Assembly (NCBI GenBank): GCA_046329195.1
Contig: JAXLVB010000003.1
Coordinates: 496,001 to 560,000 of the forward strand
DNA length: 64,000 nucleotides
Reading direction: 5' to 3'
Source of the DNA: JAXLVB01 sp046329195
GTDB lineage: Bacteria > Bacteroidota > Bacteroidia > Cytophagales > Spirosomataceae
Below are positions 1 to 8,943 of the stretch, piece by piece. Below the pieces are notes generated by a model. The model ran no database searches. It was not told the DNA's origin and saw nothing but the letters and a program-made list of their open reading frames with translations. The first letter of the stretch is position 1. Each line of letters begins with the position of its first letter. A program made the position numbers and the translations under genes.

Positions 1-49
1 ACCCAAACCTCTAGGGAGATTTGGGTAGGTTATGTCCTGCAAAAGCACT

Positions 50-3000
50 TTATAGCTTCCGTTTATTACCTTTGAAATCAACCACTTCAATGGCTTTTAC
101 TTGTGGGCTCACATTGAGCACACGTGCATTTTGTGAGTAAAATGATGAGCCATACGGTACTTCTTCTTTGCGTTGCTTCCCATTGGTATAAGTCAGCAAA
201 GCGTACGCATCATAAGGTTGTAAACGAATACTCCGTCCCGAAAGTTGTCGCCGGTACGCTTTTAAGTTGTTCTTGTTTTGGCTGGCTAACGCTAAGTAAC
301 GTCCCTTCGCATCGGTCAGTTTGACCAAAGCCTTGCCATCACCAGCAATGCAAATGCCGCTTTGGACGATAGATTCGGGGCTAAAGTTACCTTTGCCGTC
401 GCCTTTGAGCAACAGACCATTGAGTGCATCTAACCTTCCTTGCAGCAACTCGCTACCGTAGTCGTTGCCCGCAAGGAGTACATCCAAGAATCCGTCTTGG
501 TCAAAATCGTCGGCAATCATCCCAAACACAGGTGCAAATTGGGCTTGTATAGGCAAGGCTTTTAGGGCAAAATTACTGTTGCCGATATTTTCGAGATAAC
601 TGGTTTTGAGGTAGTTAACCGAAAGGACTAAGGCATCTTTTCGTTCATTTTCTTTAAGTAACTCTGGCAACGTCGCCATCGAATACGACTTATAGTCGGG
701 GAATTTGGCCCGAGTCGAAATCATTTGTTTAATCATGTCGTCTCGTACATTGTAAGGATACTCCTGCCGAATCGGCTCTGTTTGCGTGGCTGGCAGGTAG
801 ATAGAGGGAATCGCATCGAAACTACCGTTGTTATCAAAATCCTTGGCGTAAATCCGCACGGGTTCTTTGTCGCTGGCTCTAAAAAACGTGTTCATCCCTG
901 TATTGCCTACGATATAGTCAGTGTCGCCGTCGTTATCAAAATCTCCACCCACCACGCTATTCCACCAGCCTGTAGCATTGTTGAGGGCGGCAATGGACGC
1001 TTTAGTGAGTTTGCCTTTTTCATTTTTAAGAAACGTCACAGGCATCCATTCGCCAGCCAGAGCTAAATCCATCCAGCCGTCGTTGTCGTAATCGGTCCAG
1101 AGCGCATCACAGGTAAGACCCAAATTACTTAGTTCAGGAGCTACTTGCTTAGTAACGTCTGTAAAGCGGACGGCATTGGGTTTGGAGTCATTGCGTAAGA
1201 TAAAACTTGGAGCAGGCAACGGATAACTACCGGGTGTTACTCTACCGCCAATAAACAAGTCAAGATCGCCATCTCGATCATAATCAGCACCTTTGACGCA
1301 TGAGCCACTCACCAAAAACGAAGGGAGGGCTGAGGTGGCCAAGGAAAAATTACCCTTGCCGTCGTTGAGATATAGGCGGTCTTGATAATGGTTAGAATTA
1401 GGCTGACTTTCATAGCTACCACTCACCACGTAGAGGTCATTGTCGCCGTCGCTATCGGCATCAAAGAGCAGTGTCCCAGCATCTTCTTCGACTTTGCTGT
1501 CGCCATCTTGGCCGGGTAAGAGGTCCTTGAGTTCAAAAGTACCGTCAGGTTTCTGTAACAAAAACCGCCCTTTTACCTTAAACGAACCACCCAAAAACAC
1601 ATCGTCAAGGCCATCGCCGTTGACATCGCCAGCCGACAAGGCTGGTCCATATTGTGAGAACTTATGCGGTAGTAGTTTCTGAATGTTAAAGTCAATAAAA
1701 TCAAAGTCGGTATGGGTATAATTAATACCCAATGAATCAGACACATCACTAAAGAGGCTCTTTGGCTTGGCTTGTTCCCAAGAGTAAGGCTCAGTAGCAT
1801 TTTTTACATCAACAGTAAGTACCTGATTAGCAGGCACGTTGCGTAAGGTCTGGGCTTTGCCATTAGGCCAACGGACGATTACTTCATCTACCGTTTTGGC
1901 CGACCCTAAGCCAAAATGGGCAATATTTTCGACCGACGACAGATAACCCCGATAGACTGTGTTTTCGTAGGTTTGCTTTTGGCCGTTGGCATAATGAATC
2001 TCGACCATCGTACCTTGAGCCATGCGGTTTTGTTCACTTCCCTTAAACTGAATGCGGAGGTAATTACTGGTCTCTGGTTTGCGTTCGGTGAGGTGATTAT
2101 TAAAGACAAAAGCCGAGTCGTTAATGTTGTTGACGATATAATCCAAGTCGCCGTCGTTGTCTAAATCGGCATAAACAGCCCCATTTGAAAACGAGGGCTG
2201 GTTCATGCCCCAAGCCTCAGCCATGTTCTCGAAAGTCAAATCACCACGGTTTCGATACGCATAGTTTTTGATTTTGACGGTCGGAATAATCTCCAACATT
2301 TGCTCGGTACTGGCCACAAGCCCGGCTTCTTGACGATACGAAATAAAATCGTGGTCGGTAACGTCTTTCGGAAAACCATTCGTCACAATGATGTCACGGA
2401 AACCATCGTTATCAAAATCCACCACAAGTGGTGTCCAACTCCAGTCGGTTTCAGAAATCCCTGAAAGCATCCCGATTTCGCTGAATTTGGGTACGCCATT
2501 GGCATCGTTGCCTTGGTTGAGTTGGAGGGCGTTGCGGCCATATTGATACTCAAATTTATACAGTTCGTTATTGAGGTAAGTCTGGTAGCTGTTGCCCGAC
2601 AAAAACATCTTCTTCCGATAGTTGTCTTCAGGCATCATATCGAGTGTCACAATATCGGGCAGACCGTCGTTGTTGATGTCGTTAATGTCAATACCCATAG
2701 CCGAGCTACTGGTGTGCTTCACAATGTCTCTTGAGCGGTTTGTAAACGTACCGTTTCGATTGTTTATCCACACCAAGTCATTGGTGATAAAGTCGTTTGT
2801 AACGTAGATGTCTTTCCAGCCGTCACGGTTGAGGTCACAAATATTAATACCTAAGCCGTAGCCTTCCATCAATACGCCGGCCTCTTTGGTTACGTCTGTA
2901 AAAACAGGGTGGCCTAGCGAAGCACTCCAATCATTGCGATAGAGGCGGTCGTTGTTGGGAGACTGTTCGTCGGCTACTTTGTCGTGATAGTTCGACGGAG

Positions 3001-3610
3001 CAAAACGCTTGGTCGTCTTATTCGTAACGGCGTACATGTCTAAATCGCCGTCGTTATCGTAATCAAAAAAGGCAGCATTAGTTGTGTAACCTTTCACTTC
3101 TACGCCGTATTCGGCAGCCATTTCCTTAAAGGTCGGGACGCCGTCTTTGTTAGTTTTTTGGTTGACATACAACAAATTAGCCCGCTCTTCGGGTTTTTGT
3201 TTGGTGGTGGTAGTTACGTACAAATCCAACCAACCGTCGTTGTTGATGTCCACCACGGCTACGCCCGAACACCAACGCCCATGCCCATCTACCCCTGCTT
3301 GCGCCGTTACGTCTTTAAACTTAAAGTCTTTTTGGTTCAAATACAGGCGATTGGGCACCATGTTGCCTGTAAAGTAAGCATCCTGCCATCCGTCGTTGTT
3401 AAAATCACCCACAGCTACCCCACCCCCGTTGTAGATGTACTCAAATTCGAGAATGTTTAATGTATCTTTTTCGGTGATACGATTGGAGAAGGTGATTCCA
3501 GAGTCTTCAGCAGAAATTTGTTCAAAAAGTGGCTTTTGCTCACACGAACTCAACAGATATACCAGCCCAAAGGCTCCTACAACAGAAGAAACTAACGATT
3601 TGATTTGCAT
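50..3610 (-). CDS. FG-GAP/VCBS repeat lipoprotein with ASPIC/UnbV domain
   Basis: An 1186-residue predicted lipoprotein. The N-terminus has a hydrophobic stretch ending in the lipobox LLSSC (Cys23), so it should be lipidated and exported. The rest is a chain of FG-GAP/VCBS beta-propeller repeats with Ca-binding loops such as DFNNDGWQD (about residue 68), DINNDGWLD and DYDNDGDLD, repeated to the C-terminus. Around residues 525-600 is an ASPIC/UnbV (CRTAC1-type) segment. In Bacteroidota, proteins of this architecture are often found beside SusC/SusD nutrient-uptake genes and are thought to bind ligands at the cell surface; the specific role is unknown. The downstream neighbour lies outside the window. 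The FG-GAP/ASPIC family call is secure, the function is not. Confidence 0.9.
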   Translation of the reverse strand: MQIKSLVSSVVGAFGLVYLLSSCEQKPLFEQISAEDSGITFSNRITEKDTLNILEFEYIYNGGGVAVGDFNNDGWQDAYFTGNMVPNRLYLNQKDFKFKDVTAQAGVDGHGRWCSGVAVVDINNDGWLDLYVTTTTKQKPEERANLLYVNQKTNKDGVPTFKEMAAEYGVEVKGYTTNAAFFDYDNDGDLDMYAVTNKTTKRFAPSNYHDKVADEQSPNNDRLYRNDWSASLGHPVFTDVTKEAGVLMEGYGLGINICDLNRDGWKDIYVTNDFITNDLVWINNRNGTFTNRSRDIVKHTSSSAMGIDINDINNDGLPDIVTLDMMPEDNYRKKMFLSGNSYQTYLNNELYKFEYQYGRNALQLNQGNDANGVPKFSEIGMLSGISETDWSWTPLVVDFDNDGFRDIIVTNGFPKDVTDHDFISYRQEAGLVASTEQMLEIIPTVKIKNYAYRNRGDLTFENMAEAWGMNQPSFSNGAVYADLDNDGDLDYIVNNINDSAFVFNNHLTERKPETSNYLRIQFKGSEQNRMAQGTMVEIHYANGQKQTYENTVYRGYLSSVENIAHFGLGSAKTVDEVIVRWPNGKAQTLRNVPANQVLTVDVKNATEPYSWEQAKPKSLFSDVSDSLGINYTHTDFDFIDFNIQKLLPHKFSQYGPALSAGDVNGDGLDDVFLGGSFKVKGRFLLQKPDGTFELKDLLPGQDGDSKVEEDAGTLLFDADSDGDNDLYVVSGSYESQPNSNHYQDRLYLNDGKGNFSLATSALPSFLVSGSCVKGADYDRDGDLDLFIGGRVTPGSYPLPAPSFILRNDSKPNAVRFTDVTKQVAPELSNLGLTCDALWTDYDNDGWMDLALAGEWMPVTFLKNEKGKLTKASIAALNNATGWWNSVVGGDFDNDGDTDYIVGNTGMNTFFRASDKEPVRIYAKDFDNNGSFDAIPSIYLPATQTEPIRQEYPYNVRDDMIKQMISTRAKFPDYKSYSMATLPELLKENERKDALVLSVNYLKTSYLENIGNSNFALKALPIQAQFAPVFGMIADDFDQDGFLDVLLAGNDYGSELLQGRLDALNGLLLKGDGKGNFSPESIVQSGICIAGDGKALVKLTDAKGRYLALASQNKNNLKAYRRQLSGRSIRLQPYDAYALLTYTNGKQRKEEVPYGSSFYSQNARVLNVSPQVKAIEVVDFKGNKRKL

Positions 3611-4061
3611 TTTCTACTTGACTTGATAGGTTTAGTAGAGCAAAATAACAAATTAGGAAGGTATGCAGCCAACAAACTATCAAAAAATCATGTGTTGGTC
3701 TATGCTTAGGATGTCCAGTATTGGCTGCTAATTGCTGGTTACTAGCCTATTAATCAGTGTATTATATTTTATTTAATGATTATTTTTTAGTCGAAGATTT
3801 TTAGGGGTTTGCATCGATTATATACCCAAACTATCTATCAATTGTTGTGAATGAATGGATAGTTTGAACAATCCAATCGTGTGATTTTAATTAAAAGGTT
3901 AGAGTTGTTCCATAAGTCAAAAGAGTTTTGACAACCTACATGCTGAGTTCTAAATTCACGACAGACCTCATAAATTGTTATATTTCTTTAAAAAATTGCA
4001 AAAAAGAAGGTTAGATTCTTCAGGTTAAGGTATCTTACCCTTGAAAAGCCTAACACCTTTG
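3611..4061. other. AT-rich intergenic region between divergent genes
   Basis: About 450 bases between the FG-GAP lipoprotein (minus) and the ECF sigma gene (plus). It must contain both promoters, but I do not see a convincing TTTG/TAnnTTTG pair, a strong hairpin, or an RNA gene in it. Confidence 0.5.
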
Positions 4062-4649
4062 ATGAAATCTACTCTCAATACTACTGATGTAAAACGACTT
4101 TGGCACGACTATCAAGAAGGAGATAGTTTCGCCTTGGCTCATTTAATGCAGTTTTATTACCAAGAACTGTATCAATGGGGTAAACAACTTTGCCAAGACC
4201 GAGATCTAGTCAAAGACTGTATCCAAGAGCTTTTCATTGGGCTTTGGCAGGCTCGTCAGCGTATTGCCGAAGTAGAAAATGTAAAAGCTTATTTGTTTAA
4301 GGCTTTGCGTACACGTATTGTGCGAGAGGTCTCTAAAAAGCATCATCAATTTTTGTCGATTTCCTCTGGTTATGACTGCGACGTAGCGTTCTCGGCAGAT
4401 ACCACCCTGGTAGAAGACGAACGAGATCTCTATCAGGTGCGGCAGCTTGAACACAAGCTTAATCAACTGCCCAAGCGGCAAAAAGAATTGATTTACCTTC
4501 GATTTTATCAAAACATGAGTTATGATGAAATCACCGACATCATGCAGATTGGGCGTCAACCCCTATACAATCTATTACAAAAAGCCTTGAATAGCCTTCG
4601 TAAAAATTGGATTGTTTACCAACTATTGATGCTATTCTATACTCTTTAA
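4062..4649 (+). CDS. ECF RNA polymerase sigma factor, FecI-like
   Basis: A 195-residue sigma-70 family protein. Region 2 covers about residues 25-90 (DRDLVKDCIQELFIGLW, then AYLFKALRTRIV) and region 4 is the C-terminal HTH (LPKRQKELIYLRF, then MSYDEITDIM). I chose the ATG at 4062 over a TTG at 4041. It is followed after 7 bases by a FecR anti-sigma gene and then by a TonB receptor with an STN domain. This is the classical order of a cell-surface signalling system, in which the receptor signals ligand binding through FecR to release the sigma factor, which then transcribes the receptor genes. The ligand is not shown by this protein. Confidence 0.9.
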   Translation: MKSTLNTTDVKRLWHDYQEGDSFALAHLMQFYYQELYQWGKQLCQDRDLVKDCIQELFIGLWQARQRIAEVENVKAYLFKALRTRIVREVSKKHHQFLSISSGYDCDVAFSADTTLVEDERDLYQVRQLEHKLNQLPKRQKELIYLRFYQNMSYDEITDIMQIGRQPLYNLLQKALNSLRKNWIVYQLLMLFYTL

Positions 4650-4656
4650 TAAAACC

Positions 4657-5730
4657 ATGAAAGACTATAAAAATTACGAAATAGAGGATTTTTTGGAAGA
4701 TGACTCCTTTCGAGAATGGGTGCGGGGTGATGCTTCTGAAGATACTTTTTGGGCCAGTTTTCTGCAACGGTATCCTCAAAAAAGTGAGCCAATGCACCAA
4801 GCTAAGTGCTTGATTTGGAGCCTGAACGTGGATAATGAGCCAATTTCTGACAAAGAAGTAAGAGCAGAAGTAAGTAGTTTCTTAGAACGAATCGAAACCG
4901 ATTCTGTACCGATGACCTCAAGGCCACACCAGTGGTGGCTACGCCCTACTTACCAAATGGTCGCAACGATTGTATTGCTTCTAATGGCTTATGCTGGCTG
5001 GCAAATTAGCCAAAAAACAGATCTTGGCGTGTTACTGCCTACTTTTTCAACGGCAACCAATGATCTAGCCGAAGCCGTCAATGATACCCAGGAGCCACTC
5101 CTGCTGGTACTCAACGACGGCTCACGAGTACAGCTCAGCCCTCGAAGCCGCCTACGCTATGCTCCTAAGTTTACTAACAAAACCCGAGATGTTTATCTGA
5201 TAGGCGAAGCCATCTTTGAAGTTACTCATCAATCAACACCTTTTTTGGTGCATACGGGTCCCATTACTACCAAAGTCCTCGGTACTCGGTTTGTGGTTAG
5301 TGCCTATCAGAACACACAACGTATATCGGTTCAGGTAAAATCAGGGAAAGTCTCTGTGTATGAAAACCAAGTTCAAAACAAGGCTACCAACGGTGTAATT
5401 TTGACCACGAACCAAGCCGCTATCTTTGATACAAATGGTGGCGAATTAAGCAAAACCTTGGTAGCACAGCCTGTATTGATGCACCCAGAAGTAGTACCGA
5501 CGGATTTTGAGTACGATGAGGTGCCATTATCTCAACTACTCCAACAACTCGAAAAAGCCTATGGTATTCCTATTCAGTACAACCCTGATCTCTTGAAAAA
5601 CTGCCGAATCACGGCTATACTCTCCAACGAATCACTTTACGAAAAACTCAACCTGTTATGTAAAATCACCAACTCAACCTACGAAATCGTAGATGGGCAA
5701 ATCGTATTTGAAGCCCGCAATTGCCAGTAA
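4657..5730 (+). CDS. FecR-family anti-sigma factor (DUF4974 C-terminus)
   Basis: A 357-residue inner-membrane signal transducer. The cytoplasmic N-terminal part (about 1-95) should hold the sigma factor. One membrane segment follows (MVATIVLLLMAYAGW, about residues 105-120). The periplasmic part contains the FecR domain (LNDGSRVQLSPRSRLRY, VYLIGEAIFEV, GTRFVVSAY) and a DUF4974-type C-terminus (YDEVPLSQLLQQLEKAYGI), which in Bacteroidota contacts the STN domain of the partner receptor. It lies 7 bases after the sigma gene and 84 bases before the receptor, so the three genes should form one signalling unit. Confidence 0.92.
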   Translation: MKDYKNYEIEDFLEDDSFREWVRGDASEDTFWASFLQRYPQKSEPMHQAKCLIWSLNVDNEPISDKEVRAEVSSFLERIETDSVPMTSRPHQWWLRPTYQMVATIVLLLMAYAGWQISQKTDLGVLLPTFSTATNDLAEAVNDTQEPLLLVLNDGSRVQLSPRSRLRYAPKFTNKTRDVYLIGEAIFEVTHQSTPFLVHTGPITTKVLGTRFVVSAYQNTQRISVQVKSGKVSVYENQVQNKATNGVILTTNQAAIFDTNGGELSKTLVAQPVLMHPEVVPTDFEYDEVPLSQLLQQLEKAYGIPIQYNPDLLKNCRITAILSNESLYEKLNLLCKITNSTYEIVDGQIVFEARNCQ

Positions 5731-5737
5731 ACAAAAA

Positions 5738-5766
5738 AATCGGTAGTGCTGGAACCACTACCGATT
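5738..5766 (+). promoter_or_regulatory. 11-bp perfect hairpin between fecR-like and receptor genes
   Basis: Perfect inverted repeat AATCGGTAGTG / CACTACCGATT with a 7-base loop. On the plus strand no T-tract follows, so it is not a standard terminator in the gene direction; on the minus strand it is followed by seven Ts. It could reduce or stabilise transcription between the regulator pair and the receptor. Confidence 0.6.
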
Positions 5767-5814
5767 GGAATTTAGGTTCGCTAAACGACTCATTTATTAA
5801 ACCCAAACAAAACT

Positions 5815-8800
5815 ATGCAAAATTGTTGTACCAATCAATTTTGGCTACGTGTTATGCGTCTTTCTGTAAGCCAATTACTGCTCATGACCCTATTTTTTGG
5901 GGTTTCTTATGCTCACGATGCACACGCCCAAGAGCAGTTGCAACGGCGCCTGTCACTTCATTTTGAAGGTACCGAAATCAAAAAAATCTTTGCGGCAATC
6001 GAAAAGGAAACCGAACTACGGTTTACATACAGCTCCAATGTCTTGCAAAACGACAAAAAAGTAAGTATTGATGCCCGGAATGAAACTCTTGCTAATGTAC
6101 TGGATAGGCTGCTAAAACCGATGCGAGTAGAATACGAGCTATCGGGCAAAAGAATTTTGCTAACGGCCACCACGCCTGAGCGAATTAGCGTCAGCCCAAA
6201 CGTAGAAGCGGCACACCAGACCGTCGCCGCATTACCTATAACGGGCACCGTCGCTACAAGTAAAGGCGAAGCGCTGCCTGGTGTTAGTATTTTGGTGAAA
6301 GGTACTACCAAAGGCACTGTCTCAAATGCCGATGGTAGTTTTAGGATAGATGCTCAAAACGGTGATGTTCTTGTGCTTAGCTTTATTGGCTATCAGACCA
6401 AAGAAGTAGCAGTAAACGGCGCCTCTCTCAATGTCGTCTTAGAAGAGTCGGCTACCACCCTGACCGATGTGGTAGTAGTAGGCTCTCGGTTTGCCAAACC
6501 TCGTACCGATGTGGACCGCCCCGTAGCCATTGATGTGATTAATGCAAAAGAAATTCAGGCCTCGGGGCAGATGGATTTGGGTCAGGCTATCCATTATACT
6601 GCACCTTCGTTTAATGCCGTAAAGTTTGGTATCAACGATGCAGCTCCTTTTGTGGATCCTGCAACGCTGCGTGGTCTTGGCCCTGACCAAGTGCTAATGC
6701 TGGTCAATAACAAACGTCGCCACAAAGTATCGTTTTTGAGCATTAACGATGGGGTAGGCAAAGGCCAAGTTGGAACAGACATCAACGCTATTCCGGCTAT
6801 GTCGCTCAAGCGTGTCGAGATTCTGCGTGATGGTGCCGCCGCTCAGTATGGCTCCGATGCCATTGCGGGAGTTATCAACATGGAGTTGAACGATGCTTCT
6901 TCGGGCGGAGGTGTTAATATTTATACAGGTATTGGCTACTCAAAACCTACTCTGGATGTAACAGGAACGATTGCTCCAAAGGTTATAAAAGACAACTTGA
7001 CTTACAACTTAGATGCCAACTTTGGTTTGAAGCTAACCAAAAAGGGTTATATCAATACCACACTGAGTTATGCCCATTCGGATGGTTACGACCGCTCAGG
7101 CACTTACAAAGCTTCTGCTGGGTTTTATGTAAAAGACCCCGTACAAGATGCCGCCCTTGTTAAGCAAAATGGCATTGATTTGGACCGAGCTGTCTTAGGT
7201 TCGGCCAATGTCACTACCATGGGTTTGTTTACCAATATGGGTATCCAACTCAATGATAAATGGAAATGGTATGCGTTTGGCGGATACACTAACAAACATG
7301 TAGTCACAGGTGTTTTTACACGCCCGCCATCCAATGCTCGCCGAAATAACCTCAAGATTTTCCCCAATGGTTATAACCCTAAAGCCCCCGCCGATTTGAT
7401 TGATTTCTCGGTAGTTACGGGTCTAAAAGGTAAAATAGGTAATGATTGGAATGCTGATTTCAGTGTTTCGCAAGGTAGTAACAAAGTAGATTGGTATGCC
7501 GAAAACACCATCAACCCGTCGTTGGGTGATGCTTCGCCAACGAGCTTTTATGTAGGGCAAACCAAAGTAACCCAAACCTTGGTCAACGCCGATATTGCTA
7601 AAACTTTTAATGCAGGTTCTTATCCAAGCTATAGTCTAGGAGCAGGCACCGAGTTCCGCTATGAAACCTTCGGACTCAAGTCGGGTGATCCTGCCTCTTA
7701 TGAAGCAGGGCCGTTGAAACTAACCAAAGACGTCGGTTCGTCGGGGCGTGAAGGGTTTAGTAACAAAGCCGCTGGTAATTGGGGGCGTACCAACATCGGG
7801 TTGTACATCGATGCCGAGAGTGAGTTGTCGAGCAAATTTTTGATTGGAACAGCCCTTCGTTACGAAAATTACAGCGATTTTGGAGCTAATATTTCTTGGA
7901 AAATCAACAGCCGCTTAAAAATCGCCGACCCGTTCTCAATCAGAGCTTCGGTAAGTCGTGGGTTCAGAGCGCCTTCGATGACACAGGCTTATTATAGTAA
8001 TTATGTCAATATTTCGTTTGACAATGCTGGAAACTCAATCATCAACCCTATCATTCCTGCTACCTCGTCGTTAGCACAAACCCTCGGCGTGAATGGCTTG
8101 AAACAAGAAACGTCGTTTGACTTATCGGGTGGTATTACCTCAAAAATCGGTGATAATTTTACGTTGACTGCCGATTTTTATCAAATAGATGTAGATAACC
8201 GCATCATGCTGTCAGGTGGTATTGATGTTTCTAAATTTGCCGATTTCAAAGCAGCTGGTTTTCCCCAAACGGCCAATGTGTTTGTCAATGCCATTGATAC
8301 CCGCACCCGAGGCTTTGAATTTGTGGCCAATTACAACAAGCGTTTCTCTCCTAAAAGTAATGTAGTATTTAATTTGGCCTACTCTTCGATGAGTACTACT
8401 CTACGGAACAACCGCAAAACAGATACAGGTATCGAAGTAGCTGATAAAACCGCTACGCTTTACATTACAGATGGTTTGCCCAAAAATAAACTCATTGGCT
8501 CTGTGAACTTTGATTACGGCAAAGTAGGCTTCTTGCTAAGAGTTTCACGTTTTGGTGAAGTGTCTGACCCATTGGCTACCTTGGCCGTAGCTCCAACAGA
8601 CCCTACCGCCCTCACGTATCAAGTATTTTCAGCCAAAACCTTAACCGATATGGCTATTACGTTCCACCCTATCAAAAAACTGTCAATCATTGCAGGGGTC
8701 AACAACCTCGCCGATGTGTATCCTGATTTACTGCAAGTACCACAAACTTCTAACGAAGTAGTGTACTCTCGGCGCACTAACCAGTTCGGTACGCAAGGTC

Positions 8801-8835
8801 GCTTTCTAAATCTGACTATCAACTACCGATTTTAA
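5815..8835 (+). CDS. TonB-dependent receptor with STN signalling domain
   Basis: A 1006-residue outer-membrane receptor. After a signal peptide ending near AHAQEQ there is a secretin/TonB N-terminal (STN) domain (about residues 45-120, LHFEGTEIKKIFAAIEKET), a carboxypeptidase-like beta-sandwich (about 140-210, GEALPGVSILVKGTTKGT), a plug domain (DVVVVGSRF, VEILRDGAAAQYGSDAIAG) and a 22-strand-type barrel ending in the aromatic C-terminus NYRF. The STN domain matches the adjacent FecI/FecR pair. No SusD partner is present, which argues for a small ligand or siderophore-like substrate rather than a polysaccharide. The genes that follow suggest an organic acid; this is inference. Confidence 0.93.
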   Translation: MQNCCTNQFWLRVMRLSVSQLLLMTLFFGVSYAHDAHAQEQLQRRLSLHFEGTEIKKIFAAIEKETELRFTYSSNVLQNDKKVSIDARNETLANVLDRLLKPMRVEYELSGKRILLTATTPERISVSPNVEAAHQTVAALPITGTVATSKGEALPGVSILVKGTTKGTVSNADGSFRIDAQNGDVLVLSFIGYQTKEVAVNGASLNVVLEESATTLTDVVVVGSRFAKPRTDVDRPVAIDVINAKEIQASGQMDLGQAIHYTAPSFNAVKFGINDAAPFVDPATLRGLGPDQVLMLVNNKRRHKVSFLSINDGVGKGQVGTDINAIPAMSLKRVEILRDGAAAQYGSDAIAGVINMELNDASSGGGVNIYTGIGYSKPTLDVTGTIAPKVIKDNLTYNLDANFGLKLTKKGYINTTLSYAHSDGYDRSGTYKASAGFYVKDPVQDAALVKQNGIDLDRAVLGSANVTTMGLFTNMGIQLNDKWKWYAFGGYTNKHVVTGVFTRPPSNARRNNLKIFPNGYNPKAPADLIDFSVVTGLKGKIGNDWNADFSVSQGSNKVDWYAENTINPSLGDASPTSFYVGQTKVTQTLVNADIAKTFNAGSYPSYSLGAGTEFRYETFGLKSGDPASYEAGPLKLTKDVGSSGREGFSNKAAGNWGRTNIGLYIDAESELSSKFLIGTALRYENYSDFGANISWKINSRLKIADPFSIRASVSRGFRAPSMTQAYYSNYVNISFDNAGNSIINPIIPATSSLAQTLGVNGLKQETSFDLSGGITSKIGDNFTLTADFYQIDVDNRIMLSGGIDVSKFADFKAAGFPQTANVFVNAIDTRTRGFEFVANYNKRFSPKSNVVFNLAYSSMSTTLRNNRKTDTGIEVADKTATLYITDGLPKNKLIGSVNFDYGKVGFLLRVSRFGEVSDPLATLAVAPTDPTALTYQVFSAKTLTDMAITFHPIKKLSIIAGVNNLADVYPDLLQVPQTSNEVVYSRRTNQFGTQGRFLNLTINYRF

Positions 8836-8840
8836 GACTT

Positions 8841-8873
8841 GACGACGCCATTGCTTCTGGCGATGGCGTTGTC
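8841..8873 (+). promoter_or_regulatory. Hairpin between receptor and flavoprotein genes
   Basis: Inverted repeat GACGACGCCAT / ATGGCGTTGTC (one G-T pair) 6 bases after the receptor stop. There is no following T-tract, so it may be an mRNA-stabilising or partial-attenuation structure that separates expression of the receptor from the enzymes. Confidence 0.5.
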
Positions 8874-8943
8874 ACATTACAAACAAGCAAACGTAGCTTC
8901 GCAACGACGATTGGATAGTCGTGCCTAAGCATTTAAGTCAATC

